A stretch of DNA of 12,828 nt from Gammaproteobacteria bacterium (GTDB taxonomy: Bacteria > Pseudomonadota > Gammaproteobacteria > Acidiferrobacterales > Acidiferrobacteraceae): the NCBI GenBank assembly GCA_028064935.1, contig JAPTWT010000177.1, forward strand, positions 1-12,828, in the 5' to 3' direction. The notes under the pieces are model-generated. The model worked only from the letters and a program-made list of their open reading frames with translations, made no database searches and was not told the DNA's origin. A program made the position numbers and the translations under genes. This document shows, in pieces, positions 1-7,500 of the stretch (the first letter of the stretch is position 1; the number at the start of each line of letters is the position of its first letter).

Positions 1-1
1 C

Positions 2-385
2 CTGGCAGTTATCTTGCTTGCCCAACTGCCCGCAGTATTGGCGAGCGACACCCACGGAATGGCGACCGTTCTTCGGAAACCCGGTGTCGTCGACGATCCA
101 GTAGCATCCCTTCTCGAGCCCCAAGGTGGGAGTCACCCATTCGCGTACCCCTTCAAGCACCGCCTCATCCGACCAGTCCGACTTGGCCACCATATGATGC
201 AACGATTGGTGCTTGGCGCTCACGCGCCAAGGGTCAATATGCGCCGCCAGCGGTTCGATACTCTTTCGCTCTATCGGCAGCATCAGACCGCGACTGTATT
301 CCATGAAACCGAGGCGACGATCCGCATGCCCCAGTCGCTCACACAACAGATCCATATACCGCTCAAACTCATCCAGATCCACCAT
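2..385 (-). CDS. IS701-family transposase, N-terminal part (runs off window)
   Basis: This reading frame starts at an ATG at 385-383 and stays open to the window's left edge, giving 128 codons with no stop. The start is preceded by a purine-rich ribosome site (GGGAGG) about ten bases upstream. The translation opens [20 protein letters not shown] and contains [16 protein letters not shown], a [11 protein letters not shown] segment and, near residues 97-113, [19 protein letters not shown]. These are hallmarks of IS701-family DDE transposases, and the aspartate pair in WIVDDTGF holds the first catalytic aspartate. The rest of the DDE domain lies outside the window. It is divergent to the IS3 genes that follow and only about 95 bases from orfA. 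Family identity is secure by pattern; whether the whole gene is intact cannot be seen. Confidence 0.85.
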   Translation of the reverse strand, partial: MVDLDEFERYMDLLCERLGHADRRLGFMEYSRGLMLPIERKSIEPLAAHIDPWRVSAKHQSLHHMVAKSDWSDEAVLEGVREWVTPTLGLEKGCYWIVDDTGFPKNGRHSVGVARQYCGQLGKQDNCQ

Positions 386-481
386 GGCGCCTTCGCCTCC
401 CTTTTACAGCCGCCCCATGATGCCAGAAAGTTTATGACACAGTAAGATTAAGAGAATAAACTCTTGACCTGAGGTGAGATG

Positions 482-880
482 ATGAAAACCAAGAAGCCAA
501 CCGAGAAGACGACCCGCAAGCGTTACAGTGACGAGTTCAAGGACCAGGCCCTGAAGCGAGTTGAACGGGATGGAGTAGCGGTGGTTGCCCAGGATCTCGG
601 AATCGCCGAGACGCAAATTTACGCCTGGCGACGCAAGCGCCAGATGGAGGGCACTGTCACCGAGGCAGAGCGGTTGCAGGAGGCCTGGGCCGCCCGTCTG
701 AAGCGGGATATGGCGCGCCTGGAAGAGGAGGACGCGTTTTTAAAAAAAGCCTCGGCGTACGGTAAGCAAATCAGTCGAAGTGAAGTACGCCCTGATCCGG
801 CGCCACGAAGGAGATCATGCGGTGGCATTCATGTGCCGTCTGCTCTCGGTCTCCCGCAGCGGCTACTACGACTGGCGTGA
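482..880 (+). CDS. IS3-family transposase OrfA (HTH protein)
   Basis: This is the DNA-binding subunit of an IS3-type transposase. The N-terminal part has the HTH_Tnp_1 pattern: KRYSDEFKDQALKRV, then VAVVAQDLGIAETQIYAWRR as the helix-turn-helix. A leucine-zipper-like stretch follows (RLQEAWAARLKRDMARLEEED), then FLKKASAY at the usual slippage site. The ATG at 482 is preferred over the adjacent ATG at 479, because the GAGGTGAG ribosome site at 471-478 leaves almost no spacing for the earlier start. The normal OrfA homology ends near base 760. The remaining codons to 880 read through orfB sequence in another frame and are probably an artefact of a small indel. It lies directly upstream of orfB. 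Confidence 0.85.
   Translation: MKTKKPTEKTTRKRYSDEFKDQALKRVERDGVAVVAQDLGIAETQIYAWRRKRQMEGTVTEAERLQEAWAARLKRDMARLEEEDAFLKKASAYGKQISRSEVRPDPAPRRRSCGGIHVPSALGLPQRLLRLA
742..749 (+). other. Putative OrfA/OrfB slippage heptamer (A7G)
   Basis: Seven adenines followed by G (AAAAAAAG), read in OrfA as AAA AAA GCC, sit exactly where IS3 elements carry the A AAA AAG slippery site. As noted for orfB, the -1 frame from here is closed after six or seven codons, so the site does not lead to a functional fusion in this copy. Confidence 0.5.
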
Positions 881-1640
881 CCGTCCAATCCCTCCCCGGA
901 CCCGGGCCGATGAGGCGCTTTTGGGGGCGATACGGCGGGTCTACGACGATCACAAAGGGCGGCTTGGCTCGCCGCGGATCACGCACGAGCTACGTAACGA
1001 AGGTCAGCGTGTTGGCGAGAATCGCATCGCCCGGCTGATGCGTGCCAACGTCTTGCGGGCCAAGGCAGCGCGCAGATACAAGGCGACGACCAACTCGGCG
1101 CACAATCTGCCGGTGGCGCCCAATCTCCTCGATCAGGACTTCAGTGCCAAACGGCCGAATCAGAAGTGGGTGGCAGACATCACCTATCTTGCCACGGACG
1201 AGGGGTGGCTGTATCTCGCCGTGGTCCTTGATCTCTATGCCCGTAAGGTCGTCGGCTGGGCGATGTCGGAGCGGATGACGGCAAGACTCACCTGTGATGC
1301 CCTGCGTATGGCGCTGTGGCGGCGCAAGCGGCCCCGGGGCGTCATCGTCCATTCCGATAGGGGTTCCCAGTACTGTGCACATGACTACCGCCGTCTCCTG
1401 CGGGACAACGGCCTCATTGCCAGCATGAGCAAGAAAGGTGATTGCTACGACAACGCGGCCATGGAAAGCTGGAACCATAGTCTCAAAGTCGAGGCCATCC
1501 ATGGAGAACGATTCCCCACACGGCAAGATGCCAGGAACCAGGTGTTCGAATACATCGAAATCTACTACAATCGAAAGCGCCTGCACTCACGTCTCGGATA
1601 CCTATCCCCCGAGGCCTTCGAGCGGCAGCATGTGGCTTAA
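780..1640 (+). CDS. IS3-family transposase OrfB (DDE integrase core)
   Basis: This is the catalytic subunit. It begins at a GTG, VKYALIRRHEGDHAVAFMCR, followed by the HTH_21-type VSRSGYYDWR and the rve integrase core. The three acidic residues are visible: D in WVADITYLAT, D in VIVHSDRGSQY, and E in YDNAAMESWNHSLK. The typical C-terminal YYNRKRLHSRLGYLSPEAFE is present, so the domain is complete. In most IS3 elements OrfB is made as an OrfAB fusion by -1 slippage on an A-rich heptamer. Here A7 at 742-748 is present, but a -1 slip meets TAA at 763-765, and orfB lies in the frame reached by +1. It may be translated from its own GTG, or the element may have a recent indel. Confidence 0.88.
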   Translation: MKYALIRRHEGDHAVAFMCRLLSVSRSGYYDWRDRPIPPRTRADEALLGAIRRVYDDHKGRLGSPRITHELRNEGQRVGENRIARLMRANVLRAKAARRYKATTNSAHNLPVAPNLLDQDFSAKRPNQKWVADITYLATDEGWLYLAVVLDLYARKVVGWAMSERMTARLTCDALRMALWRRKRPRGVIVHSDRGSQYCAHDYRRLLRDNGLIASMSKKGDCYDNAAMESWNHSLKVEAIHGERFPTRQDARNQVFEYIEIYYNRKRLHSRLGYLSPEAFERQHVA

Positions 1641-1645
1641 CTGAG

Positions 1646-1670
1646 TGTCCGTGGATTCGGGGGAAGATCA
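1646..1670 (+). repeat. IS3 right terminal repeat
   Basis: The sequence from GTGTCCGTGGATTCGGGGGA to AGATCA lies six bases after the orfB stop and immediately before the IS110 coding remnant. Read on the other strand it starts TGATCTTCCCCC and later has GGACAC, the shape of an IS51/IS3-type terminal repeat. The family assignment rests on pattern memory and on the sharp junction with IS110 coding sequence. Confidence 0.6.
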
Positions 1671-1671
1671 C

Positions 1672-2280
1672 TGGGGACCTGCCCACGAACGATTTCTGTC
1701 AGCGATGCAGTTTGATGATCCCGCCCACCACATCGCTTTCACCGAATACCGGCTGCAGGTGCGCTTTGATACGGAACGCGTAGCCCGCTTAGACGAGGCC
1801 CTCCGCGCGCAGACCGCCATCTGGCGGTTTCTGCCGGTCGTCAAAGCCCTCATGACCTTGCGGGCCATCGATTTTCTGGGCGCTGCCACCATAGTAGCCG
1901 AATTGGGCGATCTGCGCCGGTTCCCACACCCACAAGACCTCATGGGGTATCTCGGCCTTGTGCCGGGCGAGCATTCCAGTGGCGGCACTCGCCATCAGGG
2001 GGGCTTGACCAAGACCGGCAACGGGCACGTGCGCCGCATCCTGATTGAGGCAGCCTGGAACTATCGCTTTACCCTACGCATTGGCGAATCGCGACAACCG
2101 CGCCTTCAGGGGCAGCCCCGCCAACGCATGGAGATGGCTTGGAAGGCCCAAGTGCGACTCTGTCATCGCTTTCGACGCCTCAGGGCCCGCGGCCTGCACC
2201 ACAACAAGGTCTGTGCCGCCATTGCGCGCGAGCTCTCAGGCTTCATTTGGGATATCGGGAGACAAGTGCCTATCGAATAA
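1672..2280 (+). pseudogene. IS110-family transposase, C-terminal half (5' truncated)
   Basis: The homology starts at the IS3 junction with WGPAHERFLSAM and DDPAHHIAFTEYRLQV and runs to a TAA at 2278-2280. The transposase_20 domain is clear: LRAIDFLGAATIVAELGDL, FPHPQDLMGYLGLVPGEHSS, then GLTKTGNGHVRRILIEAAWN and AWKAQVRLCHRFRRLRARG. The serine-containing GLVPGEHSSGG is the motif expected to supply the catalytic serine. The N-terminal RuvC-like DEDD domain is absent, replaced upstream by the IS3 element, so this cannot be an active recombinase. The open frame extends back to 1645, but those codons lie in the IS3 end. It differs in sequence style from the IS110 fragment at 10341, so the two are unlikely to be halves of one copy. 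Confidence 0.88.
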
Positions 2281-2505
2281 TATCAACAAAAACACGGAAG
2301 TCCCTGCGGATCGGTAACGCGGCGGCAGGCGCGAATGAGGGGAATCCTCGAGATTTTTTTGTGGGCACAGCATTTGCGATCCCCGAAGCAAGAGCGAGGC
2401 CGCCCCGAGACGAAACATGTAATGCCGCTAACCAATGCGCGAATAGGAGCTTGATTCCTCGTCGATAGTAAGCCTGTTCGCCGCGTTACTGATACGGTGG
2501 GACAC
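2281..2505. other. 3' flank of the IS110 remnant, no gene
   Basis: Between the IS110 stop and the short IS3-type remnant lies non-coding sequence with a T7 run at 2354-2360 and no credible ORF. It is most likely the non-coding right part of the IS110 element, which in this family carries the long 3' segment, but I cannot place its end. I see no terminator hairpin here. Confidence 0.4.
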
Positions 2506-2853
2506 TGACCTTATGAACAGATTGAGAGCACGGCTTGCCGTGAGGAATTTCTCTGGACCTCTTGACAGAAAGGGGCCATAGGAAAAATCCCTCTCCTGCC
2601 GCAAACGCGCACACTCACGGCGCAAGCGGGCGAGCTCACTGTTGGCGGCCTTTTGGGCCTCGACCGTCGTACCCGAGGCGCTGGCCGTCTTCTGAGCACT
2701 GACCCATCCGTACAGCGTCTTTTCTGAGATCCCGAGGTTACGGGCCGCTTGGGCTACTGACGGTGCTTCCAAAGCAAGCCTTACAGCTTCCGCCTTATAC
2801 TCCGGGGAATAGACCACTTTTTGCTGATTCTGCGGCTTCTGCTTTTGCTTCAT
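2428..2853 (-). pseudogene. IS3-family OrfA, broken C-terminal part
   Basis: The frame starts at the ATG at 2853-2851, preceded on the minus strand by a good ribosome site (GGAGG, about six bases upstream). The protein begins MKQKQKPQNQQKVVYSPEYK, continues with AEAVRLALEAPSVAQAARNL and GISEKTLYGWVSAQK (the HTH), then the zipper-like ANSELARLRRECARLRQERDF. In related OrfA proteins the next residues would be LKKAAAYFA; here the sequence changes to SYGPFLSRGPEK and loses family resemblance at about base 2590. The codons from there to 2428 are probably out-of-context read-through across the element end into the IS110 flank. It is not closely related to the OrfA at 482. OrfB is missing, so the element cannot move on its own. 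Confidence 0.75.
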
Positions 2854-2916
2854 GTAAACCTCCGATAAGGGAATTATCCCTAAACGTGAGGTGTCTGTGA
2901 AACCAGGGCAAGGTCA
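2506..2916 (-). mobile_element. Short IS3-family remnant with orfA only
   Basis: Read on the minus strand, the element starts TGACCTTGCCCTGGTTTCAC at 2916 and then GGACAC-like AGACACC, a good IS3-type left terminal repeat. At the other end, the + strand at 2506 begins TGACCTT, matching the first seven bases of that repeat. Only about 411 bases lie between, room for orfA but not orfB, so most of the element is deleted. It separates an IS110 remnant on one side from the interrupted coding sequence of an IS5 transposase on the other. No target duplication is visible. The 2916 boundary is well supported by the IS5 frame resuming at 2917; the 2506 boundary rests on seven matching bases. Confidence 0.55.
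2893..2916 (-). repeat. IS3-type left terminal repeat
   Basis: On the minus strand the sequence reads TGACCTTGCCCTGGTTTCAC AGAC, about 40 bases upstream of the OrfA start codon. Directly beyond it (2917 onward, + strand) the IS5 transposase coding sequence is in frame, which fixes this as the insertion edge. Confidence 0.6.
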
Positions 2917-3504
2917 GTCCACCGCCACCTGGAGGCCCAGGGCGTCAAGGTCACCAAGGGGACGATCGTGGACGCCACCATCATCAATGCCCCTTCGTCG
3001 ACCAAGAACCGGGACAAAGAGCGTGATCCCGACATGCATCAGACGCGGAAAGGGAACCAGTGGTACTTCGGGATGAAAGCGCATATCGGGGTCGACAGCA
3101 AGACCAAAGTCATCCATGCCGTAGTGGCCACCGCCGCCAACGTCCATGACGCCACGGTCCTGCCCGATCTGCTCCATGGGGAGGAGACCCGGGTGTGGGG
3201 CGACTCGGCCTATCAGGGCCAGACCGAAGTCCTCCGGCAACACGCCCCCAAGGCCCGCAACCTCACCAACCGCCGCTATCGTTACAAGGGCGTCGTGAAT
3301 GAGGCCGAGCGCGCCCGCAACCGTATCAAGTCCCAGATCCGCAGCCGCGTGGAGCACGCCTTCGGCGTCATCAAGGGCGTGTTCCATTTCACCAAGGTCC
3401 GCTACCGGGGTCTCGAGAAGAACGCCCATCGGCTGCTTGTGACCTGCGCCTTGGCCAACCTCTACCTCGTCCGCAAACGCCTGCTGCGACCTCTCAGGGC
3501 GTAG
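2917..3504 (+). pseudogene. IS5-family transposase, 5' truncated
   Basis: The frame is open from the IS3 boundary with VHRHLEAQGVKVTKGTIVDA and ends at TAG 3502-3504. An internal ATG at 2968 is not the native start, because clear homology precedes it. The DDE core of the IS5 subgroup is visible: D in GTIVDATIINAPSSTKNRD, then MHQTRKGNQWYFGMKAHIG, TAANVHDATVLPDLL, the second D in VWGDSAYQGQ, and E in RSRVEHAFGVIKGVFHFTKV. The C-terminus NLYLVRKRLL is typical. The N-terminal DUF772-like region is lost upstream. All three acidic residues remain, but without the N-terminal part it is unlikely to be active. Confidence 0.88.
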
Positions 3505-4380
3505 TCTGTCCGGAATTCGGGTTTCAGGCCACAAAAAGCCCCTCGAACGGCCCAACGAAGCCCGATCGGGGCGCGGAACAGCGTGTTTTGGTTTTCCATC
3601 CCGCCAGAACCCCGTTTCGGGGCCTTGCGCTTGTCGAAATGGGGGTTAGATAAGACATTCCCTAAGTCCCTCACCAAACGCGACTCCACGAACCGAAAAC
3701 CCATCAATTACGGTGGCCGTGCTCACCTTGTCCGTCATCCATCGCTGTTGCATAATCATTACTCGCATGCAGGGCGGAGATCGGAAGACCGTTTACGCTG
3801 GCCACTTTCGCGAGAAGCAGGCTTATTGGACTGCGGAGCTGCACGGGAACCCATGGGGCACAACGGAGATGTTGCTGCTTCGGTCCTTGCAATGAACGAT
3901 TTCGCCACACAGAAAGGCGTAGAGCAATGTTACAAGCGCGGCGGGCCAGACAATGGCGGCGGACTGGATGATCGACGCATTCTCAGCTTATCGCTCGGCT
4001 ACCTGGAGGGGCTCAGCGCGTCAATACGGCACACAGCGCTTTCACCGCTTTGATTGCCAACCTCGTTCCTATAAGGGCGTGATCTCCTATCACCGAAAGA
4101 ACGGCTCGTGCGCATTGCGCCCGCCGGCCGTTTGGCGGTATCAAGACTATTGTTTTGCCCAACCAAAGCCCGCCCGAAGCCATTTTTGCCGGACGCGCCA
4201 TAATCTTCAGGCCGCCCCCCCTTATACCCAGCCCTTCCGTGCGGACCCAATCCTGCGGCTCCGTTGCAACAAGGGCGACATCGCGAATCGATCTATAACG
4301 GTAAACCGCCAATCCAGATGGAACGGGCATGAATAGCAGCCTTGCGCTGACCTCAGCCCGGCGAGCCGTTCTTTACCGCG
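3505..4380. other. About 870 bases with no recognisable gene
   Basis: The first part (to about 3660) is probably the non-coding 3' end of the IS5 element. It contains a perfect palindrome CCCGATCGGG at 3561-3570 and a small CCCCG-TTT-CGGGG hairpin at 3610-3622, but no T-run to make either a convincing terminator. The rest has several medium ORFs on both strands (for example 3583-4053 and 3953-4336 on +, and 4013-4330 on -). Their translations are rich in Arg, Ser, His and Pro, have no domain I recognise, and lack credible ribosome sites. I read this as decayed sequence and annotate no gene. Confidence 0.5.
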
Positions 4381-4384
4381 CACC

Positions 4385-4414
4385 TTGCTGGCGACATCAT
4401 GGCATTTCTATGCT
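4385..4414 (+). promoter_or_regulatory. Possible sigma-70-like promoter for the STAND gene
   Basis: TTGCTG at 4385-4390 and TATGCT at 4409-4414 are separated by 18 bases, each matching the consensus at about four of six positions. It lies about 120 bases upstream of the STAND gene's start codon and just upstream of the inverted repeat at 4429-4512. Matches this weak arise by chance, so this is only a candidate. Confidence 0.22.
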
Positions 4415-4428
4415 TTCAGACGATCCTA

Positions 4429-4512
4429 TCGGCATGCCTAACCCGCGGCATCGGGGTGGACATGTTTACGCCTTATAGGGCCCGGCAGGAAGCCTATGCC
4501 AAGGCATGCCGA
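4429..4512. repeat. 11-base inverted repeat upstream of the STAND gene
   Basis: TCGGCATGCCT at 4429-4439 and AGGCATGCCGA at 4502-4512 are exact reverse complements, separated by 62 bases. Each arm contains the 8-base palindrome GGCATGCC, so the arms also form two repeated sites 72 bases apart. The right arm ends about 20 bases before the start codon at 4534. A regulator binding both palindromes, or a long-looped mRNA structure, would be well placed to control expression. The function is inferred from position only. Confidence 0.5.
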
Positions 4513-4533
4513 GGCTAACCGGGTACGGATTAC

Positions 4534-7500
4534 ATGAGCCACTCCTTAAGGCGCCGTGAGGTGCGTTTGTTCATCTCCTCGACTTTTCAGGATCTTGCCA
4601 CCGAACGGCAAGTGCTTTCCGTAGACGCTTTTCCTCGCCTAAGACAGGAATGCGCCAAGCGCGAGGTGGCATTTACTGAAATCGACCTGCGATGGGGAAT
4701 AAGCGATGATGAGGCGCGCGCTTTCAATGTCTTGAAGATATGCCTAGAGGAGATCGAGCGTTGCGCCGAGTTTCCGCCATTTTTTGTGGCGATCCTGGGA
4801 GGTCGTTATGGGTGGGTGCCGGGCGACGATGACTGGCGTCCAGTGCGCGAGGCGTCTCGGAGCCTAGCGGAATTTAGCCAACGGCACCAAGGAGAAAGCA
4901 TTACGGCATTGGAGATCCAGTTTGCCGCACTCGATAGGCAAGGGGCGCTGGCCGACTCCTTTTTCTACTTCATGGAGACCCAGGGTGAGCAGGATCCGCG
5001 ACAGCGGATTTTGAAGAAGAAGATACAATCGGCCGGGGCAACGGTTCGAGCAGCAATAGACGAACCCAAAACGCTATCCGATCAGATCTTCACCGACTTG
5101 CTGGCGTCCATAGAGCGGCGGTTTCCCCTTAAAACCAAGCCGAGCGCCATGGAGGAAATGATGGCCGCGCAGGCTCGCTATTCTGCCGAACTCGCCGACG
5201 CCTACATCGATGCGCCCCAAGGACTGGGAATACGCTGGAACGATATCAAAACATCGGGCAGATATTGCCTCTTTGGTGCATCGGGCACGGGAAAGTCGGC
5301 ATGGCTCGCCCATTGTGCTCGGCAGGCGCGGGCCGATGATCCAAAACGCCATGTTTTTATTCATCACGTCGGGATCGGTGAGTCGCTTGGGCGTCACGAC
5401 TGGATGGGGGCGCTTTTTTATTGGGGGCGGGAATCCAAGCTCACAGAAATGGATATGCCGGCAAACCGGGCGCAACTCCAGGCATCGCTTCCGGCGGTTC
5501 TAGAGGCTTTTTCGGCCAGCGAGGATATCTGGATCATTACTGACGCCGTCGATCAATTCGAGAATGCCGTCGCTCTCGAGGAATGGTTTCCGTTAGGCAG
5601 GAAGGGGCGTCTTACTTGGATCGTCAGTACTGCGAATGAAGAGCAAGCCACGGTATTCGCGGAGGACGGCTGGGAATTTCTTGGCATGCGGCCCTTAGGC
5701 CGCATGCAGGCTCAAGGCCTGATAGAGTCCGGTCTTGGCCGCTATAGAAAGCGCCTCCCGCTGCCCCTTTTGGAGCAGTGTATCGTGCATCCCATGGCAG
5801 GAAACCCACTTTTTTTAAAGGTGTTATATGAGGAGCTACGGGCCCATGACAAACATGAGACGCTGTCGGCGCGGCTAAGGGAGCTTCTGGCATCCAGGAC
5901 GCTGGCATCGCTGTTTATGAAAATGCTCGAACGCCTTTCCGCGGACGTAGGACCACACGCGATTTACGTCTTGGCCTGTATTGGTCAGGCGCGGCATGGG
6001 GCAAGTGAGCCGGAGCTTCGCTCCGCGCTCGGCCTGCGCCCTTGGGATGTTCACCAAGTGATATTGATCGCGCAGCCGTACTTGATTTCGTATCAAGGAC
6101 GTCTCAAGCCGTTCCATGCTTCATTAGCGGTGGCGCTTGTGGGTCTCCCAGAGGCCGCCTCCGTGCGTGTGATCTGGCACCGTTTCTGGGCAGCATCGCA
6201 AGACATGCCGCGCCGATTCGAGGAGTATCCATGGGTCCTTGAGGCCCTGGGTGAACTATCGGCCCTGCATGCATGGATATACAATCCGGAGACCTTGGCG
6301 TTTGCCGAGGAAAATGGCCGCATGGACGCGTTGGCACAGTGGTATACGTCGACAAAGGGAGCAGGCGGGAACCCGGCCTTGGGATCTGAACATTTAGTGA
6401 ACTGGCCGCTTTTGTCGCTACGTGGATTGCGCGAGTTCGCCTACCAAATTGGGGATCGGGCTCTAGAGGAGATTTCTCTTGAGGCCCAGAATGGAAAAGA
6501 CGGCTTTCGCAAAAGCGCCTGGCTTATTGACAAATCGCGCCTCTATAATCGGCGTGGCGATCAGAAGGCCGCGGTCTCGTTAGCGCAAGCGGCCGCAAAG
6601 TGCGCATTGGCCGGGCCCGAACGGCTGGAAGCGGAGATGAATCTGGTTCAGATGTGGGCCTTCGGGGACGCACCAGGCGAAGCCCTCAAGCTCATTCGGC
6701 GAATTACCCAAAAGACTCGCGCGGTATTGGCCGACGACCTCAAACTGCAAGCGTACCTTTGCCAGTATACAAGCTTTGCTTGCCATTTTTTGGATCTTAA
6801 CCGGCAGAGCCATGCCAGCAGCCTTCGCGCCGTTGAGCTTTACGGTGCGCTTGGCCGCCGGTACGATCAGGGTATTTCATGGGTCAATGCGGGCGACGGT
6901 GCGTGGGGAGCGGGGGATTGGGCGGAAGCCGAGCGGTGTTTCGATCGTGCGCTTTCGATGGCTACAAAATACGCCTTGCCGCAAGTGGAGGACATAGCGC
7001 AGATTTGCCTTGGCAATCTAAGGCTATCGCAAGGAAGGGTCGATGAGGCATGTGTCCTCTATGAGAGCGGAATCGCGCTGGCCGAGAGAATCGGGCAGGA
7101 CTGGGATGTGCTTTACGGAAGGGTGTATGCGGCCCTCGCCAAGGGATTTCTAGGGGATATGCCTCGGGAGTTTACAGGGCTCACTCGAAAGGCGGATGAC
7201 TCCGGTTATCATTATCTGGCAGATTTGGCGCGCGCCTACGCGGTGGTTCTTGGGGTTGCGGATCCATCGGTCGTAGAAAGTCTTAAGGACTCCCCGTTTC
7301 CCGGCCCCAGGGCTTACGCGCTGGCTTCACTGGCCGGCTCGGACCATGCGGCGCTGCGGAGCCTGCAAGCTATTGTCAAGAAGACCGAAGGGATAAAGGG
7401 CCCTTCGGAATATATTCGGGACGCAACGGCGAGCCAACGTATGAAGAAGGACGCGAAGGATAATGTGCTAAGGGTCATGGATAAGGCAACCATCAAACTC

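Larger units (their letters stand above)
418..1670 (+). mobile_element. IS3-family insertion sequence (left end uncertain)
   Basis: The element carries orfA and orfB of IS3 type. Its right end is convincing: after the orfB stop, the sequence GTGTCCGTGGATTCGGGGGA followed by AGATCA ends at 1670, and coding sequence of an interrupted IS110 transposase begins directly afterwards. The matching left terminus should begin TGATCTTCCCCC, but no good copy is present. The nearest candidate is TGATGCCAG at 418, a poor match. The stretch TGTCATAAACTTTCTGGCA, read on the minus strand at about 424-442, may instead be the outer end of the neighbouring IS701 copy, in which case the IS3 left end was deleted or replaced. 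I see no flanking target duplication. Confidence 0.6.

Noticed and set aside
990..1586. 198-codon ORF on the minus strand
   Set aside because: It lies fully opposite orfB, whose DDE motifs are unmistakable; the translation resembles no family and is a shadow.
2914..3555. 213-codon ORF on the minus strand
   Set aside because: It lies opposite the IS5 transposase core; its Gly- and Asp-rich translation is a mirror of that coding sequence.
3610..3622. CCCCG-TTT-CGGGG hairpin as a terminator
   Set aside because: The stem is only five pairs and no T-run follows.
3583..4053. 156-codon ORF on the + strand
   Set aside because: No domain, no ribosome site, and a composition typical of non-coding GC-rich sequence; it begins in the probable IS5 3' end.
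4013..4330. Overlapping ORFs on both strands in the gene-poor region
   Set aside because: Neither strand gives a recognisable protein, and the two contradict each other; not supported as genes.
4534..4840. The N-terminal domain of the large protein as a classical TIR domain
   Set aside because: The RLFISSTFQDL, DLRWGI and RYGWVP motifs fit DUF4062 of the NWD1/TEP1 type better than TIR; an NADase glutamate cannot be assigned from sequence alone.
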